Shown piece after piece: positions 36,011 to 43,904 of a stretch of DNA of 64,000 bases. The stretch spans positions 1 through 64,000 of the forward strand of contig JBDTVS010000199.1 of the NCBI GenBank assembly GCA_040007095.1, given 5' to 3'. The notes beneath the pieces are model-generated. The model was not told where the DNA came from, ran no database searches, and saw only the letters and a program-made list of their open reading frames with translations. This DNA is from JBDTVS01 sp040007095. Its GTDB lineage: Bacteria; Acidobacteriota; Vicinamibacteria; Vicinamibacterales; CAVVIG01. Both the position numbers and the translations under genes were made by a program. How positions within the stretch are numbered: the first letter of the stretch is position 1; every line of letters begins with the position of its first letter.

Positions 36011-38710
36011 ATGCCCGCAAAACCGGTGCTTTACCTGATCGATGGGAGCTCGCAGATGTACCGGGCGTATCACGCCCCGGTGCGCACCGCCGAGGGTGGC
36101 CTGCTGCGCAACGCCAAGGGTCAGGCGACCAACGCCGTCTACATTTTTGTGACGATGCTGCGCAAGTTGCTCAAAGAGGAGACGCCGCAGTACATCGCCG
36201 CGTCGTTCGATTTGCCGGGCCGCACGTTCCGCGACGATCTGGTCGCCGACTACAAGGCCAACCGCGCGCAGATGCCCGACGAGCTCGCCCAGCAGATTTC
36301 GATGGTGCACGCCGCGTGCGAGGCGCTCGGCGTGCCGATTCTCACCTCCGAGCGCTACGAGGCCGACGATGTGATTGGAACGCTGACCCAACAGGCATTC
36401 GCCGCCGGGTTCGCGGTCGCAATCGTGACGATGGACAAGGACTTTTTTCAGCTCGTCCGCGACGATATTCGCGTCTTCAACCCCCGCGATGAGGGCACCT
36501 GGTTCGACGCCGAGGGCGTCAGGCAGAAGTTCGGCGTCGCGCCCGAGCAGGTGGTCGATGTGCTCGCGCTGATGGGCGACACGATCGATAACATCAAGGG
36601 CGTGCCGGGCATCGGAGACAAGGGCGCACGCGAGCTGATTTCGGCCTACGGAACGCTCGACAACCTGCTCCTGCACGCGGCCGAGGTCAAGAACAAGCGA
36701 TATCGCGAGGGCCTGATCGGCCACGCCGGGGAGGCGCGCCAAAGCCAGACGCTTGCGCGCATCCGCACCGACGTACCCGTCGACTTCGATCCTGCGGCGC
36801 TCACCTATCGTGGCGGATCCCGGCAGCGCTCGTTCGAAATCTTCAACGAGTTGGGGTTTCGCGGGCTCGCCAAGGAGTATGCGCCGACCGCCGAGACTAC
36901 GGCGAGGAGCTATCGAGCGGTCAACACCCCGTTGGCGTTTCGGGACCTGGCCGATCGACTGACGTCCGCCGGCGGCTTCGCGTTTCGCGTCATTTCAGAC
37001 GGTCCCGCGTCGATGCGCGCCGGCATTATCGGGCTCGCGTTCTCCACCGCGCCGCGGGACGCAGACTACGTGCCGATCGGTCATCGCGGGCTGGGCGAGC
37101 TGGAGTCGGTGTCGATTGCCGTCGCGCTCGACACGCTGCGGCCGATCCTCGAGGACGAGTCGATTCGGAAGGTGGGCCACGATTTGAAGTTCGACGCGGT
37201 GGTGCTGGCTCGCCACGGCGTGACGCTCCGGGGCATCGATCTCGACACGATGCTGGCCAGCTACCTGGTCGACGCCACCCGTTCCGGCCACACCCTCGAG
37301 GATCTCGCGCTCGAGCACACCAGCTACAAGGCGCTCGCCGAAGCGGATCTCTGTGGGCGAGGCGCGAAGGCGGTGTCTCTGGCCGACATTCCGGCCGAGG
37401 CGGTGCTCGACTACGGGGGCGAGCGGGCCGACCTGGCTGGCCAGCTCGCGCCGCTCCTTCGCGAGCTGATGGTCAACGGTCGGCTGACCGAGGTATATGA
37501 GACGTTGGAACGGCCGCTCATTCCGGTGCTGATCGCCATCGAGCGCGCCGGAGTCCGCATCGACGTCGAGGCGCTTGCCGCCCAGTCGCAGCGCATCGAG
37601 CGCGATCTGGCCCAGCGGACCGCGCAGATCTACGGACTGTCGGGCGGGGAATTCAACATCGGATCGCCGAAACAGCTGTCCGAGGTGCTCTTCGACAAGC
37701 TTCAGCTACCGGTCCTGAAACGAACCGGGACCTCTCGCGCGCCGTCGACCGCCGTCGAGGTCCTGGAAGAGCTCGCACTCTCGCACGAGCTGCCGCGTCA
37801 GATCCTCGAATGGCGCAGCCTGATGAAGCTGAAGGGCACCTATATCGACGCCCTCCCCCAGCTGGTCAACCCGAATACGGGTCGCGTCCATACGTCCTTC
37901 AATCAAGCGGTGGCGGCGACCGGTCGCTTGAGCAGCAGCGATCCCAACCTGCAGAACATTCCAATTCGCACCGAGCTCGGCCGGGAGATTCGGCGCGCCT
38001 TCATCGCCGACGAGGGCCACCTGCTCATCTCGGCGGACTACTCGCAAATCGAATTCCGCGTGCTCGCACACCTTGCCGACGACCCGGTGCTCATCGAAGC
38101 GTTCCGGCAGGGGGCGGACTTCCACGAGCAGACCGCGGTCAAGATCTTCGGCGCCAACAGCGGTCGCGACAAGCACGAGCTGAGGAGCACCGCGAAGATG
38201 ATCAACTACGCGCTGTTGTACGGCAAGACGGCGTTTACCCTCGCCAAGGATATCGGCGTCACGCCGCAGGTCGCGCAGGAGTTCATCGACGCGTATTTCG
38301 CCGGCTTCCCGCGCGTCCGCGCGTTCATCGACCGGACGCTCGACGAAGGCCGCGCCACAGGCATCGTCAAGACCATGTACGGGCGCAAACGGCTGATGCC
38401 AGAGCTGATGAGCCGCGACTTTCAGCGCCGATCCGCTGCCGAGCGCGAAGCGGTCAACCTCCCGATTCAGGGTTCGGCCGCCGACATCCTGAAACGCGCG
38501 ATGATCGACGTGCACGCGGCGCTCGCCTCGCACCCCGGCGCGCGCATGATCCTGACGGTCCACGACGAACTGCTGTTCGAGGTGCGTGCCGACGAAGCGG
38601 AGGAAATCGCGGCCCTCGTGCGCGAACGCATGCAATCCGCCGCCGTCCTGGCCGTGCCGCTGACCGTCGACGTCGGGATCGGTCCCAACTGGAAAGACGC
38701 CAAACACTGA
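36011..38710 (+). CDS. polA: DNA polymerase I, 3'-5' exonuclease degenerate
   Basis: 899 residues: 5'-nuclease domain (about 1-300: LIDGSSQMYRAYHA, TMDKDFFQL, GDTIDNIKGVPGIGDKGA), exonuclease-like region (about 310-500) and family A polymerase with motif A DYSQIEFRVLAHL (about 676), motif B RSTAKMINYALLYGK (about 728) and motif C VHDELLF (about 853). The proofreading carboxylates appear lost: FAFRVISDG (about 323) lacks the D-x-E of ExoI, and YGGERAD (about 468) has Arg where ExoIII has Asp, though KVGHDLKFD retains the ExoII Asp. It fills gaps and processes Okazaki fragments. Confidence 0.97.
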   Translation: MPAKPVLYLIDGSSQMYRAYHAPVRTAEGGLLRNAKGQATNAVYIFVTMLRKLLKEETPQYIAASFDLPGRTFRDDLVADYKANRAQMPDELAQQISMVHAACEALGVPILTSERYEADDVIGTLTQQAFAAGFAVAIVTMDKDFFQLVRDDIRVFNPRDEGTWFDAEGVRQKFGVAPEQVVDVLALMGDTIDNIKGVPGIGDKGARELISAYGTLDNLLLHAAEVKNKRYREGLIGHAGEARQSQTLARIRTDVPVDFDPAALTYRGGSRQRSFEIFNELGFRGLAKEYAPTAETTARSYRAVNTPLAFRDLADRLTSAGGFAFRVISDGPASMRAGIIGLAFSTAPRDADYVPIGHRGLGELESVSIAVALDTLRPILEDESIRKVGHDLKFDAVVLARHGVTLRGIDLDTMLASYLVDATRSGHTLEDLALEHTSYKALAEADLCGRGAKAVSLADIPAEAVLDYGGERADLAGQLAPLLRELMVNGRLTEVYETLERPLIPVLIAIERAGVRIDVEALAAQSQRIERDLAQRTAQIYGLSGGEFNIGSPKQLSEVLFDKLQLPVLKRTGTSRAPSTAVEVLEELALSHELPRQILEWRSLMKLKGTYIDALPQLVNPNTGRVHTSFNQAVAATGRLSSSDPNLQNIPIRTELGREIRRAFIADEGHLLISADYSQIEFRVLAHLADDPVLIEAFRQGADFHEQTAVKIFGANSGRDKHELRSTAKMINYALLYGKTAFTLAKDIGVTPQVAQEFIDAYFAGFPRVRAFIDRTLDEGRATGIVKTMYGRKRLMPELMSRDFQRRSAAEREAVNLPIQGSAADILKRAMIDVHAALASHPGARMILTVHDELLFEVRADEAEEIAALVRERMQSAAVLAVPLTVDVGIGPNWKDAKH

Positions 38711-38780
38711 CCAAAGGCGCCTCCAAAACACATAAGTCGCTGATTTATATACAGTTAGGGTGGCGTGTTTGGGTCTTTGG

Positions 38781-38786
38781 TACAAT
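38781..38786 (+). promoter_or_regulatory. Extended -10 box TACAAT before pcnB
   Basis: TTTGG-TACAAT, with TGG directly ahead, gives an extended -10 look. Its last base is seven bases before the ATG at 38794. This points to a leaderless start and argues against the ATG at 38785, which overlaps the box. Confidence 0.5.
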
Positions 38787-38793
38787 GCCGTCG

Positions 38794-40188
38794 ATGGTCG
38801 AACCACGGATCGTGCCTCGAGCCGAGCACGCGATCTCTCGGCGCGGGATCGACGCGGACGCGCTGAAGGTCCTCTACCGGCTTCGTCAGTTCGAGCACAC
38901 CGCCTACCTCGTTGGCGGCAGCGTCCGCGACCTCCTGATCGGCCGGCGTCCGAAGGATTTCGACATCGGCACGTCGGCGCATCCGTATCAGGTGAAGAAG
39001 CTCTTCAGAAACTGCTGGATCATTGGCCGTCGGTTTCGTCTGGCGCACGTGAAGTTCGGATCGAAGGTGATCGAGGTCGCCACGTTTCGACGGCAAGTGG
39101 CTCCCGGCGAAGAAGTGGTGGAGGACGGGGTGCCCGCGCCCGTGCATCATCTACCGTCCGGATCGTTTGACGACGCGAGTCATGAGCAGACGCTGCCACG
39201 GGCCGAGCCGACGAAAGAGACGGCTCCCGACGCCAAGAACGACCACCTGATTCATCACGACAACACCTTCGGCACGCCGGAACAGGACGCGTTTCGCCGC
39301 GATTTCACGATCAACGCGCTCTTTTACGACATTGCCACCTTCTCGGTCATCGACTACGTGGACGGGCTCGAGGATCTGCAGGCGGGGATCGTCCGGTCGA
39401 TTGGCGATCCCGAAGTCCGGTTTCGGGAGGATCCCGTCCGCATGATGCGCGCGGTGGCGCTGGCGGCTCGGCTCGACTTCACGATCGATCCGCAGAGCCT
39501 GGACGCCATTCAGATCCACCGCCACGAGATCGCGCGGAGCTCCGCGCCCCGCCTGCTGGAGGAGTACTACAAGATCCTGCGCGCCGGCGCGTCCGAGCGA
39601 ACGTTCCGCGATCTCGCGCGCCTGGGATTGCTCGAGCCGATCTCCGAAGAGCTCCATCGCGGCGCCGCGGCATCGCTCTGGCGGTCGCTCGCCGAGCTCG
39701 ACGCCTATCGGCGCCAGTTCGACTCGACACCCGACGTCCTGACCAATGCGATTCTGCTCGGCTGCTTGATTGTGCCGCTCGGGCTGATGCAGGGCGGCCG
39801 GGCGCACGGTGGTGTGAACGGTTTTCAGGCCCTGCCGGAAGGGCAGGACCGCCGGCGGCCCGCCGGACCGCAATTGGGTCAGCTGCCGCTGGCGCGGCGC
39901 GACATCGAGCGCCTCCGGCAGCTGCTCGGGCTGCAGCGACGGCTGCGTGATTTCTCGGCAAACCCGCGTGCCAAGCGTGCACTGACCCACCGCAGCGTCT
40001 TCCGGGAAGCGCTGGCCTGGTTGGAAATTCACGGGGACTCCCCCGAGACGGTGGCGCACTGGAAGGCGTTGCTCGCGGAAGAGGAACCGACCGAGCCGGG
40101 GATCGAACCGGGACAGGTCGAACAAATCGTCCCGCGCCGCCGGCGCAGACGGCGCCGGCGCCGGCCCCACCCATCAGCCGGACACTAG
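38794..40188 (+). CDS. pcnB: Poly(A) polymerase / CCA-adding family protein
   Basis: 464 residues. Nucleotidyltransferase head: AYLVGGSVRDLLIGRRPKDFDIGTSAHP (in parts) with the GGS loop at 41-43 and metal Asp pair DFD at 55-57. RRDFTINALFYD is followed by DYVDGLEDL and the REDPVRMMRAVALAARLDF helix typical of class II PcnB-like enzymes, plus ALTHRSVFREALAWLEIHG near the C-terminus. It ends with an Arg run. It probably adds A residues or CCA to RNA 3' ends in the cytoplasm. I placed the start at 38794 from the promoter position. The stop TAG coincides with an R1 arm. Confidence 0.9.
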   Translation: MVEPRIVPRAEHAISRRGIDADALKVLYRLRQFEHTAYLVGGSVRDLLIGRRPKDFDIGTSAHPYQVKKLFRNCWIIGRRFRLAHVKFGSKVIEVATFRRQVAPGEEVVEDGVPAPVHHLPSGSFDDASHEQTLPRAEPTKETAPDAKNDHLIHHDNTFGTPEQDAFRRDFTINALFYDIATFSVIDYVDGLEDLQAGIVRSIGDPEVRFREDPVRMMRAVALAARLDFTIDPQSLDAIQIHRHEIARSSAPRLLEEYYKILRAGASERTFRDLARLGLLEPISEELHRGAAASLWRSLAELDAYRRQFDSTPDVLTNAILLGCLIVPLGLMQGGRAHGGVNGFQALPEGQDRRRPAGPQLGQLPLARRDIERLRQLLGLQRRLRDFSANPRAKRALTHRSVFREALAWLEIHGDSPETVAHWKALLAEEEPTEPGIEPGQVEQIVPRRRRRRRRRRPHPSAGH

Positions 40189-40350
40189 CAGCCCCTGGCA
40201 AGAGTCCGTCTGCATTCGGCGAGCGCTGCATCCCGCCTGGCGGCGTTGCTCCTCCCTCAGATACTCCCGGTATCCTCGGTCGTCGCGCCTTGCCATGCGG
40301 GCGCCGCGCGCCGGAAGCCGTGTACTAAATCATCGAACGCAGGACACTAG
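40185..40350. repeat. R1 repeat, copy b (mixed arms)
   Basis: The left arm begins CTAGCAGCCC, like copies d and e. The right arm, read inward, begins CTAGTGTCCTGCG, like copy a and the window-start copy. The core holds CGTTGCTC, an apical stem GATAC-TCCCG-GTATC (40260-40274) and CGCCTTGCC. The arms do not pair with each other, so this copy may be a recombinant. It lies between convergent pcnB and the desaturase gene and contains the pcnB stop codon. Confidence 0.85.
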
Positions 40351-40398
40351 CTGCTGAAAAACGCGCTGAAGTGAAAAGGTAGAACAGCAACCTGCCGG

Positions 40399-41127
40399 TT
40401 ACGCCGTTTCCTCGATGGTCTTGTACGACGTGGCGAGACCGCAGGCGATGAGCAGCTTGATAATCGGCCACGCGGGGTCGATCTCGCTGGCCTTGAAGCT
40501 GAACTTCGGGCTGCGCGGAAACCCGTGATGGTTGTTGTGGAGACCTTCGCCGCCGGTCAACAGCGCCAGGAAGCGCAGATTGGTCGCGGTGTTGTTGAAG
40601 TTCCTGTAGCCGACGGAATGACAGAGTCCGTTGATCGAGGACGAGAGCACGAACACATACATCACCGCGTGTATGCCGGCGGCGACCAGCGCCCACCAGC
40701 CCATGATCGCGCACAGCAACCCGGTCCCAATCGAGAGGCCGAGCAGGCCTTTGTTGAAGAACGTGCGGTCCCACCAATCCTCGTTGATGTCGCGCGCGTA
40801 GCGCTCGATCACTTCCTTGTTCTTCGCTTCCTTGACGTAGAGGAACACGTTGCCGAGTTGGACGGACCAGAATCCCATCAGCTGCGGGCTGTGCGGATCC
40901 CCCTCTTCGTCGGTGAACGCGTGATGCTTGCGGTGAACCGCCACCCATTCCTTGGTGCAGAGCCCGGTCGTCAGCCACAGGGAGAACCGGAACACGAACG
41001 AAACGGCGGGATGCAAAACCAGCGCGCGATGCGTCGCGGACCGATGGAGGTAGATCGTCGTACCCATCACGGCAACCTGAATCAGGATGGCCGCGACGAT
41101 GAGGCTCATCAAGAAGGAAAATAGCAT
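40399..41127 (-). CDS. Membrane fatty acid desaturase
   Basis: 242 residues with four predicted membrane helices. The three His clusters of acyl-CoA/acyl-lipid delta-9-type desaturases are present: HRSATH (28-33), HRKHH (65-69) and HNNHH near residue 178, which bind the diiron centre. The PRSPKFSFKASEIDPAWPIIKLL tail (in parts) is usual. It introduces a double bond into fatty acyl chains and so affects membrane fluidity. It stands alone, followed by an R1 repeat. Confidence 0.93.
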   Translation of the reverse strand: MLFSFLMSLIVAAILIQVAVMGTTIYLHRSATHRALVLHPAVSFVFRFSLWLTTGLCTKEWVAVHRKHHAFTDEEGDPHSPQLMGFWSVQLGNVFLYVKEAKNKEVIERYARDINEDWWDRTFFNKGLLGLSIGTGLLCAIMGWWALVAAGIHAVMYVFVLSSSINGLCHSVGYRNFNNTATNLRFLALLTGGEGLHNNHHGFPRSPKFSFKASEIDPAWPIIKLLIACGLATSYKTIEETA

Positions 41128-41287
41128 CCGTTGCCCTCCGAAGAACGCCCGTCCGCGGTGATATCGCCGGCCTGGCCGGGAACGCCACGGACCAAACGGG
41201 CCACTCTAGCACGGAACGCTCGGCATCCTCGGGCCTTGGGGCGCGCGACGAGGCGGATGTCCCAACGGACGAGGCCTGAACGCGCGG

Positions 41288-42388
41288 TTATCCGTGTCGC
41301 CGCTCGAACTCCTTCATGAAATCGACGAGCGCGGCCACTCCGTTCTCCGGAAAGGCGTTGTAGATCGACGCGCGCATGCCGCCCACAGCGCGGTGCCCCT
41401 TGAGGCCGTCCAACCCCGCCGCGGTGGCCTCGGCGACGAATCGCTTCTCGAGATCCTCGGTGGCCAGGCGGAACGTCACGTTCATCCGAGACCGGTCGGC
41501 CGCCGCCGCCGTGCCCCGATAGAAACCGGTGCGGTCGATCTCGGCATAGAGCGTGGCGGCCTTTCGTTCGTTGACGCGTTCGATGGCGACGAGTCCACCT
41601 TGAGCGAGGAGCCATTTCATCACCAGGCCGAGCGCATAAATTGCGAAGACCGGCGGCGTGTTGTAGAGCGAACCGTGCTCGGCGGCTACGGCGTAGCTCA
41701 TCATCGTCGGCAATGACGACTTCCGAGCGGCCGCGCGGCGAACGAGATCGTCGCGAATGATGACGAGGGTGACGCCCGCCGGGCCCATGTTCTTTTGTGC
41801 GCCCGCGTACACGAGCGCATGGCGCCGGATGTCGAGCGGCCGGCTGAACATGTCAGAGGACGTATCACTGACGAGCGCGACGTCTCCGACGTCCGGCAGC
41901 CGCCGGTACTGCGTGCCCTCGATCGTGTTGTTCGAGGTGATGTGGACGTACGCCGCGCCGGGCGAGAACGTCATCTCGCGTTGCTCGGGAATGCGCGCGT
42001 AGCGCTCGGCCTTGGTCGACGCGGCGATGTGCACCTGGCCGACCTTGCGGGCCTCGTCGATCGCCTTCTCTGCCCACGACCCGGCGTCTATGTAGTCGGC
42101 GACAAGACCCGCGTCGAGCAGGTTCATCGGCACCATCGAGAACTGCAGGCTGGCACCACCTTGCAGAAACAGCACGCGGTAGTTGTCGGGGATATCCGCC
42201 AGGGCGCGGATGTCAGTCTCCGCCTGCGCCATGATCGATTCGAGCGTCTTCGAACGGTGGCTGATTTCGAGAATGGACATCCCGACGCCGGGCAACGCGA
42301 TGAGATCGCGCTGAATCTCCTCGAGGACGGGCATCGGCAGCACAGCGGGACCGGCGGCGAAGTTGTAGATGCGGGAAGTGATCGGCAT
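41288..42388 (-). CDS. serC: Phosphoserine aminotransferase
   Basis: 366 residues, the usual SerC length. IYNFAAGPAVLPMPVLEE (about 6-23), SHRSKTLESIM, FLQGGASLQFSMVPMNL, SDTSSDMFSRP and YAGAQKNMGPAGVTLVII with the PLP Lys in QKN (about 196). It converts 3-phosphohydroxypyruvate to phosphoserine with glutamate in serine biosynthesis. I used the ATG at 42388 following AAAAGAGACGCC rather than an upstream one. No serA or serB is nearby, but the DUF1015 gene upstream in the same direction often accompanies serine genes. Confidence 0.96.
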   Translation of the reverse strand: MPITSRIYNFAAGPAVLPMPVLEEIQRDLIALPGVGMSILEISHRSKTLESIMAQAETDIRALADIPDNYRVLFLQGGASLQFSMVPMNLLDAGLVADYIDAGSWAEKAIDEARKVGQVHIAASTKAERYARIPEQREMTFSPGAAYVHITSNNTIEGTQYRRLPDVGDVALVSDTSSDMFSRPLDIRRHALVYAGAQKNMGPAGVTLVIIRDDLVRRAAARKSSLPTMMSYAVAAEHGSLYNTPPVFAIYALGLVMKWLLAQGGLVAIERVNERKAATLYAEIDRTGFYRGTAAAADRSRMNVTFRLATEDLEKRFVAEATAAGLDGLKGHRAVGGMRASIYNAFPENGVAALVDFMKEFERRHG

Positions 42389-42414
42389 GGCGTCTCTTTT
42401 CGAGCACAATCAGA

Positions 42415-42500
42415 AAATCACAATGCAACCGCGAAATCACGAAGACACGAAAAACCAACAGATCCTTCGTTTTCTCGTGCTTTCGTCGCCAACATCTTCA
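42415..42500. repeat. R2 repeat (CACGAAAG type)
   Basis: ATGCAACCGCGAAATCACG and GAAGACACGAAAAACC on the left face TTTTCTCGTGCTTTCGTCGCC on the right. It lies between DUF1015 and serC, 27 bases before the serC start, and may influence their co-expression. Confidence 0.65.
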
Positions 42501-42611
42501 CGGACTGGCCGGGTTGCAACGAAGGATGGCCACGTGACACGGTTGCTCCCCCGAATTCTCTGGCCGCGGCAAGGGGACGGACGGGCGGCGGCAATCTAAA
42601 GAGATCGTCCA

Positions 42612-43844
42612 CTAGATGAGGTGTATCAATAAACCATCTCTCAACTTGGGCTCGAACCACGTCGACTTCGGCGGCATGATTTCGCCGGCGTCCGAGACCG
42701 CCATCAGATCGCCGATGCTGACGGGAAACAGCGAGAACGCGACCGCGGCCGCGCCGGAATCGACTCGCCGTTCCAGCTCACGCGTTCCGCGGGCGCCGCC
42801 GACGAAGTCGATCCGGGGGTCGGTGCGAACGTCGCCGACCTGCAGAATCGATTCCAGCAGCTGACTCTGCAGGATGCTCACGTCCAGCGAGCGGATGGGA
42901 TCGGCAGAATCCGGGCGGACGCGCGGCCGGAGCGTATGCCAGGAGTGTTCGAGATACATCGCGATCTCGCCGCGACGGGCCGGCGCCGCGGCACCAGGCG
43001 CGACGTCGAATCGCTGTCGAAGCTCGGTCATGAAATCCCGGGGCTCGAGCGTTCCAAAGTCCCGCACCGTCCGGTGATAGGGCAGAATCTGCACCTGATC
43101 GTGGGGAAACGCCACACCCAGCATGGTCCCGCTGTCGGCGTCGCCCCCGGGCGACAACCGGGGAATCGCGCGATCGCGAATCTCCTGCCGGGCGCGCGCG
43201 GCGCTGGCCGCCCGATGATGCCCGTCGGCGATATACAGCGCCGGAATCTCTGCAAACGCGGCCACGAGCGCATCGCGGTCGTGGCCGCCGAGGCGCCACA
43301 GCGTGTGTCGAACGCCGTCGGCTGCGTCGATGTCGAACAACGGACTGCCCTTCGAAGCCTGTGCCACGAGGGTGTCGATCGCCGCCTGTCCGCGGTGCAC
43401 CATGAACACCGGGCCGGTCTGAGCACCGAGCGCGAGCATATGACGCGTGCGGTCGTCTTCCTTGTCGCGCCGCGTCCGCTCGTGCTTCTTGATGATGCCG
43501 CGGTCGTACTCGTCGAGCGAAAAGCAGGCGGCCACTCCGGTCTGCTCGTGCGGGCCCTGACGCAAGCGATACAAGTACACGCTCGGCTCGCCTTCGACGA
43601 CCAGCACGGTCTGTTTCAGCTCTTCGAAGTTCCGGACCGCGCGTGCGTACACCTCGTCGGCATGTGGATCGGCGTCGGGTGGCAGCTCGAGCTCGGCGCG
43701 CGACACGCGCAGAAAGCTCAACGGGTTGTCACCGGCCTGCGCGCGTGCCTCCTCGGTCGTGACCACGTCGTAGGGAACGGCCGCCACGCGGGCGGCGTCC
43801 CCCGGGTACGGACGTAACGCACGAAACGGTGTCAGCGTCGCCAT
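42612..43844 (-). CDS. DUF1015 family protein
   Basis: 410 residues of a widely conserved cytosolic family. N-terminal FRALRPYPGDAARVAAVPYDVV (about 6-27) and NPLSFLRVSRAE, then IIKKHERTRRDKEDDRTRH (about 137), LYIADGHHRAASAAR (about 222) and MNVSFP-like MLGVAFPHDQVQILPYHRTV. The DGHHR motif resembles the nucleotide site of ParB/Srx-fold serine kinases, an inference that would suit a link with serine metabolism through serC downstream. I started at the ATG at 43844 because a longer frame runs back through the divergent M28 gene. Intergenic distance to that gene is 60 bases. Confidence 0.9.
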   Translation of the reverse strand: MATLTPFRALRPYPGDAARVAAVPYDVVTTEEARAQAGDNPLSFLRVSRAELELPPDADPHADEVYARAVRNFEELKQTVLVVEGEPSVYLYRLRQGPHEQTGVAACFSLDEYDRGIIKKHERTRRDKEDDRTRHMLALGAQTGPVFMVHRGQAAIDTLVAQASKGSPLFDIDAADGVRHTLWRLGGHDRDALVAAFAEIPALYIADGHHRAASAARARQEIRDRAIPRLSPGGDADSGTMLGVAFPHDQVQILPYHRTVRDFGTLEPRDFMTELRQRFDVAPGAAAPARRGEIAMYLEHSWHTLRPRVRPDSADPIRSLDVSILQSQLLESILQVGDVRTDPRIDFVGGARGTRELERRVDSGAAAVAFSLFPVSIGDLMAVSDAGEIMPPKSTWFEPKLRDGLLIHLI

Positions 43845-43904
43845 GGAACCTTGAATTATGTCACGCCAGCCGGTACAGTCCTCGCCGATGGAGGTTCGCG
43901 CGTC

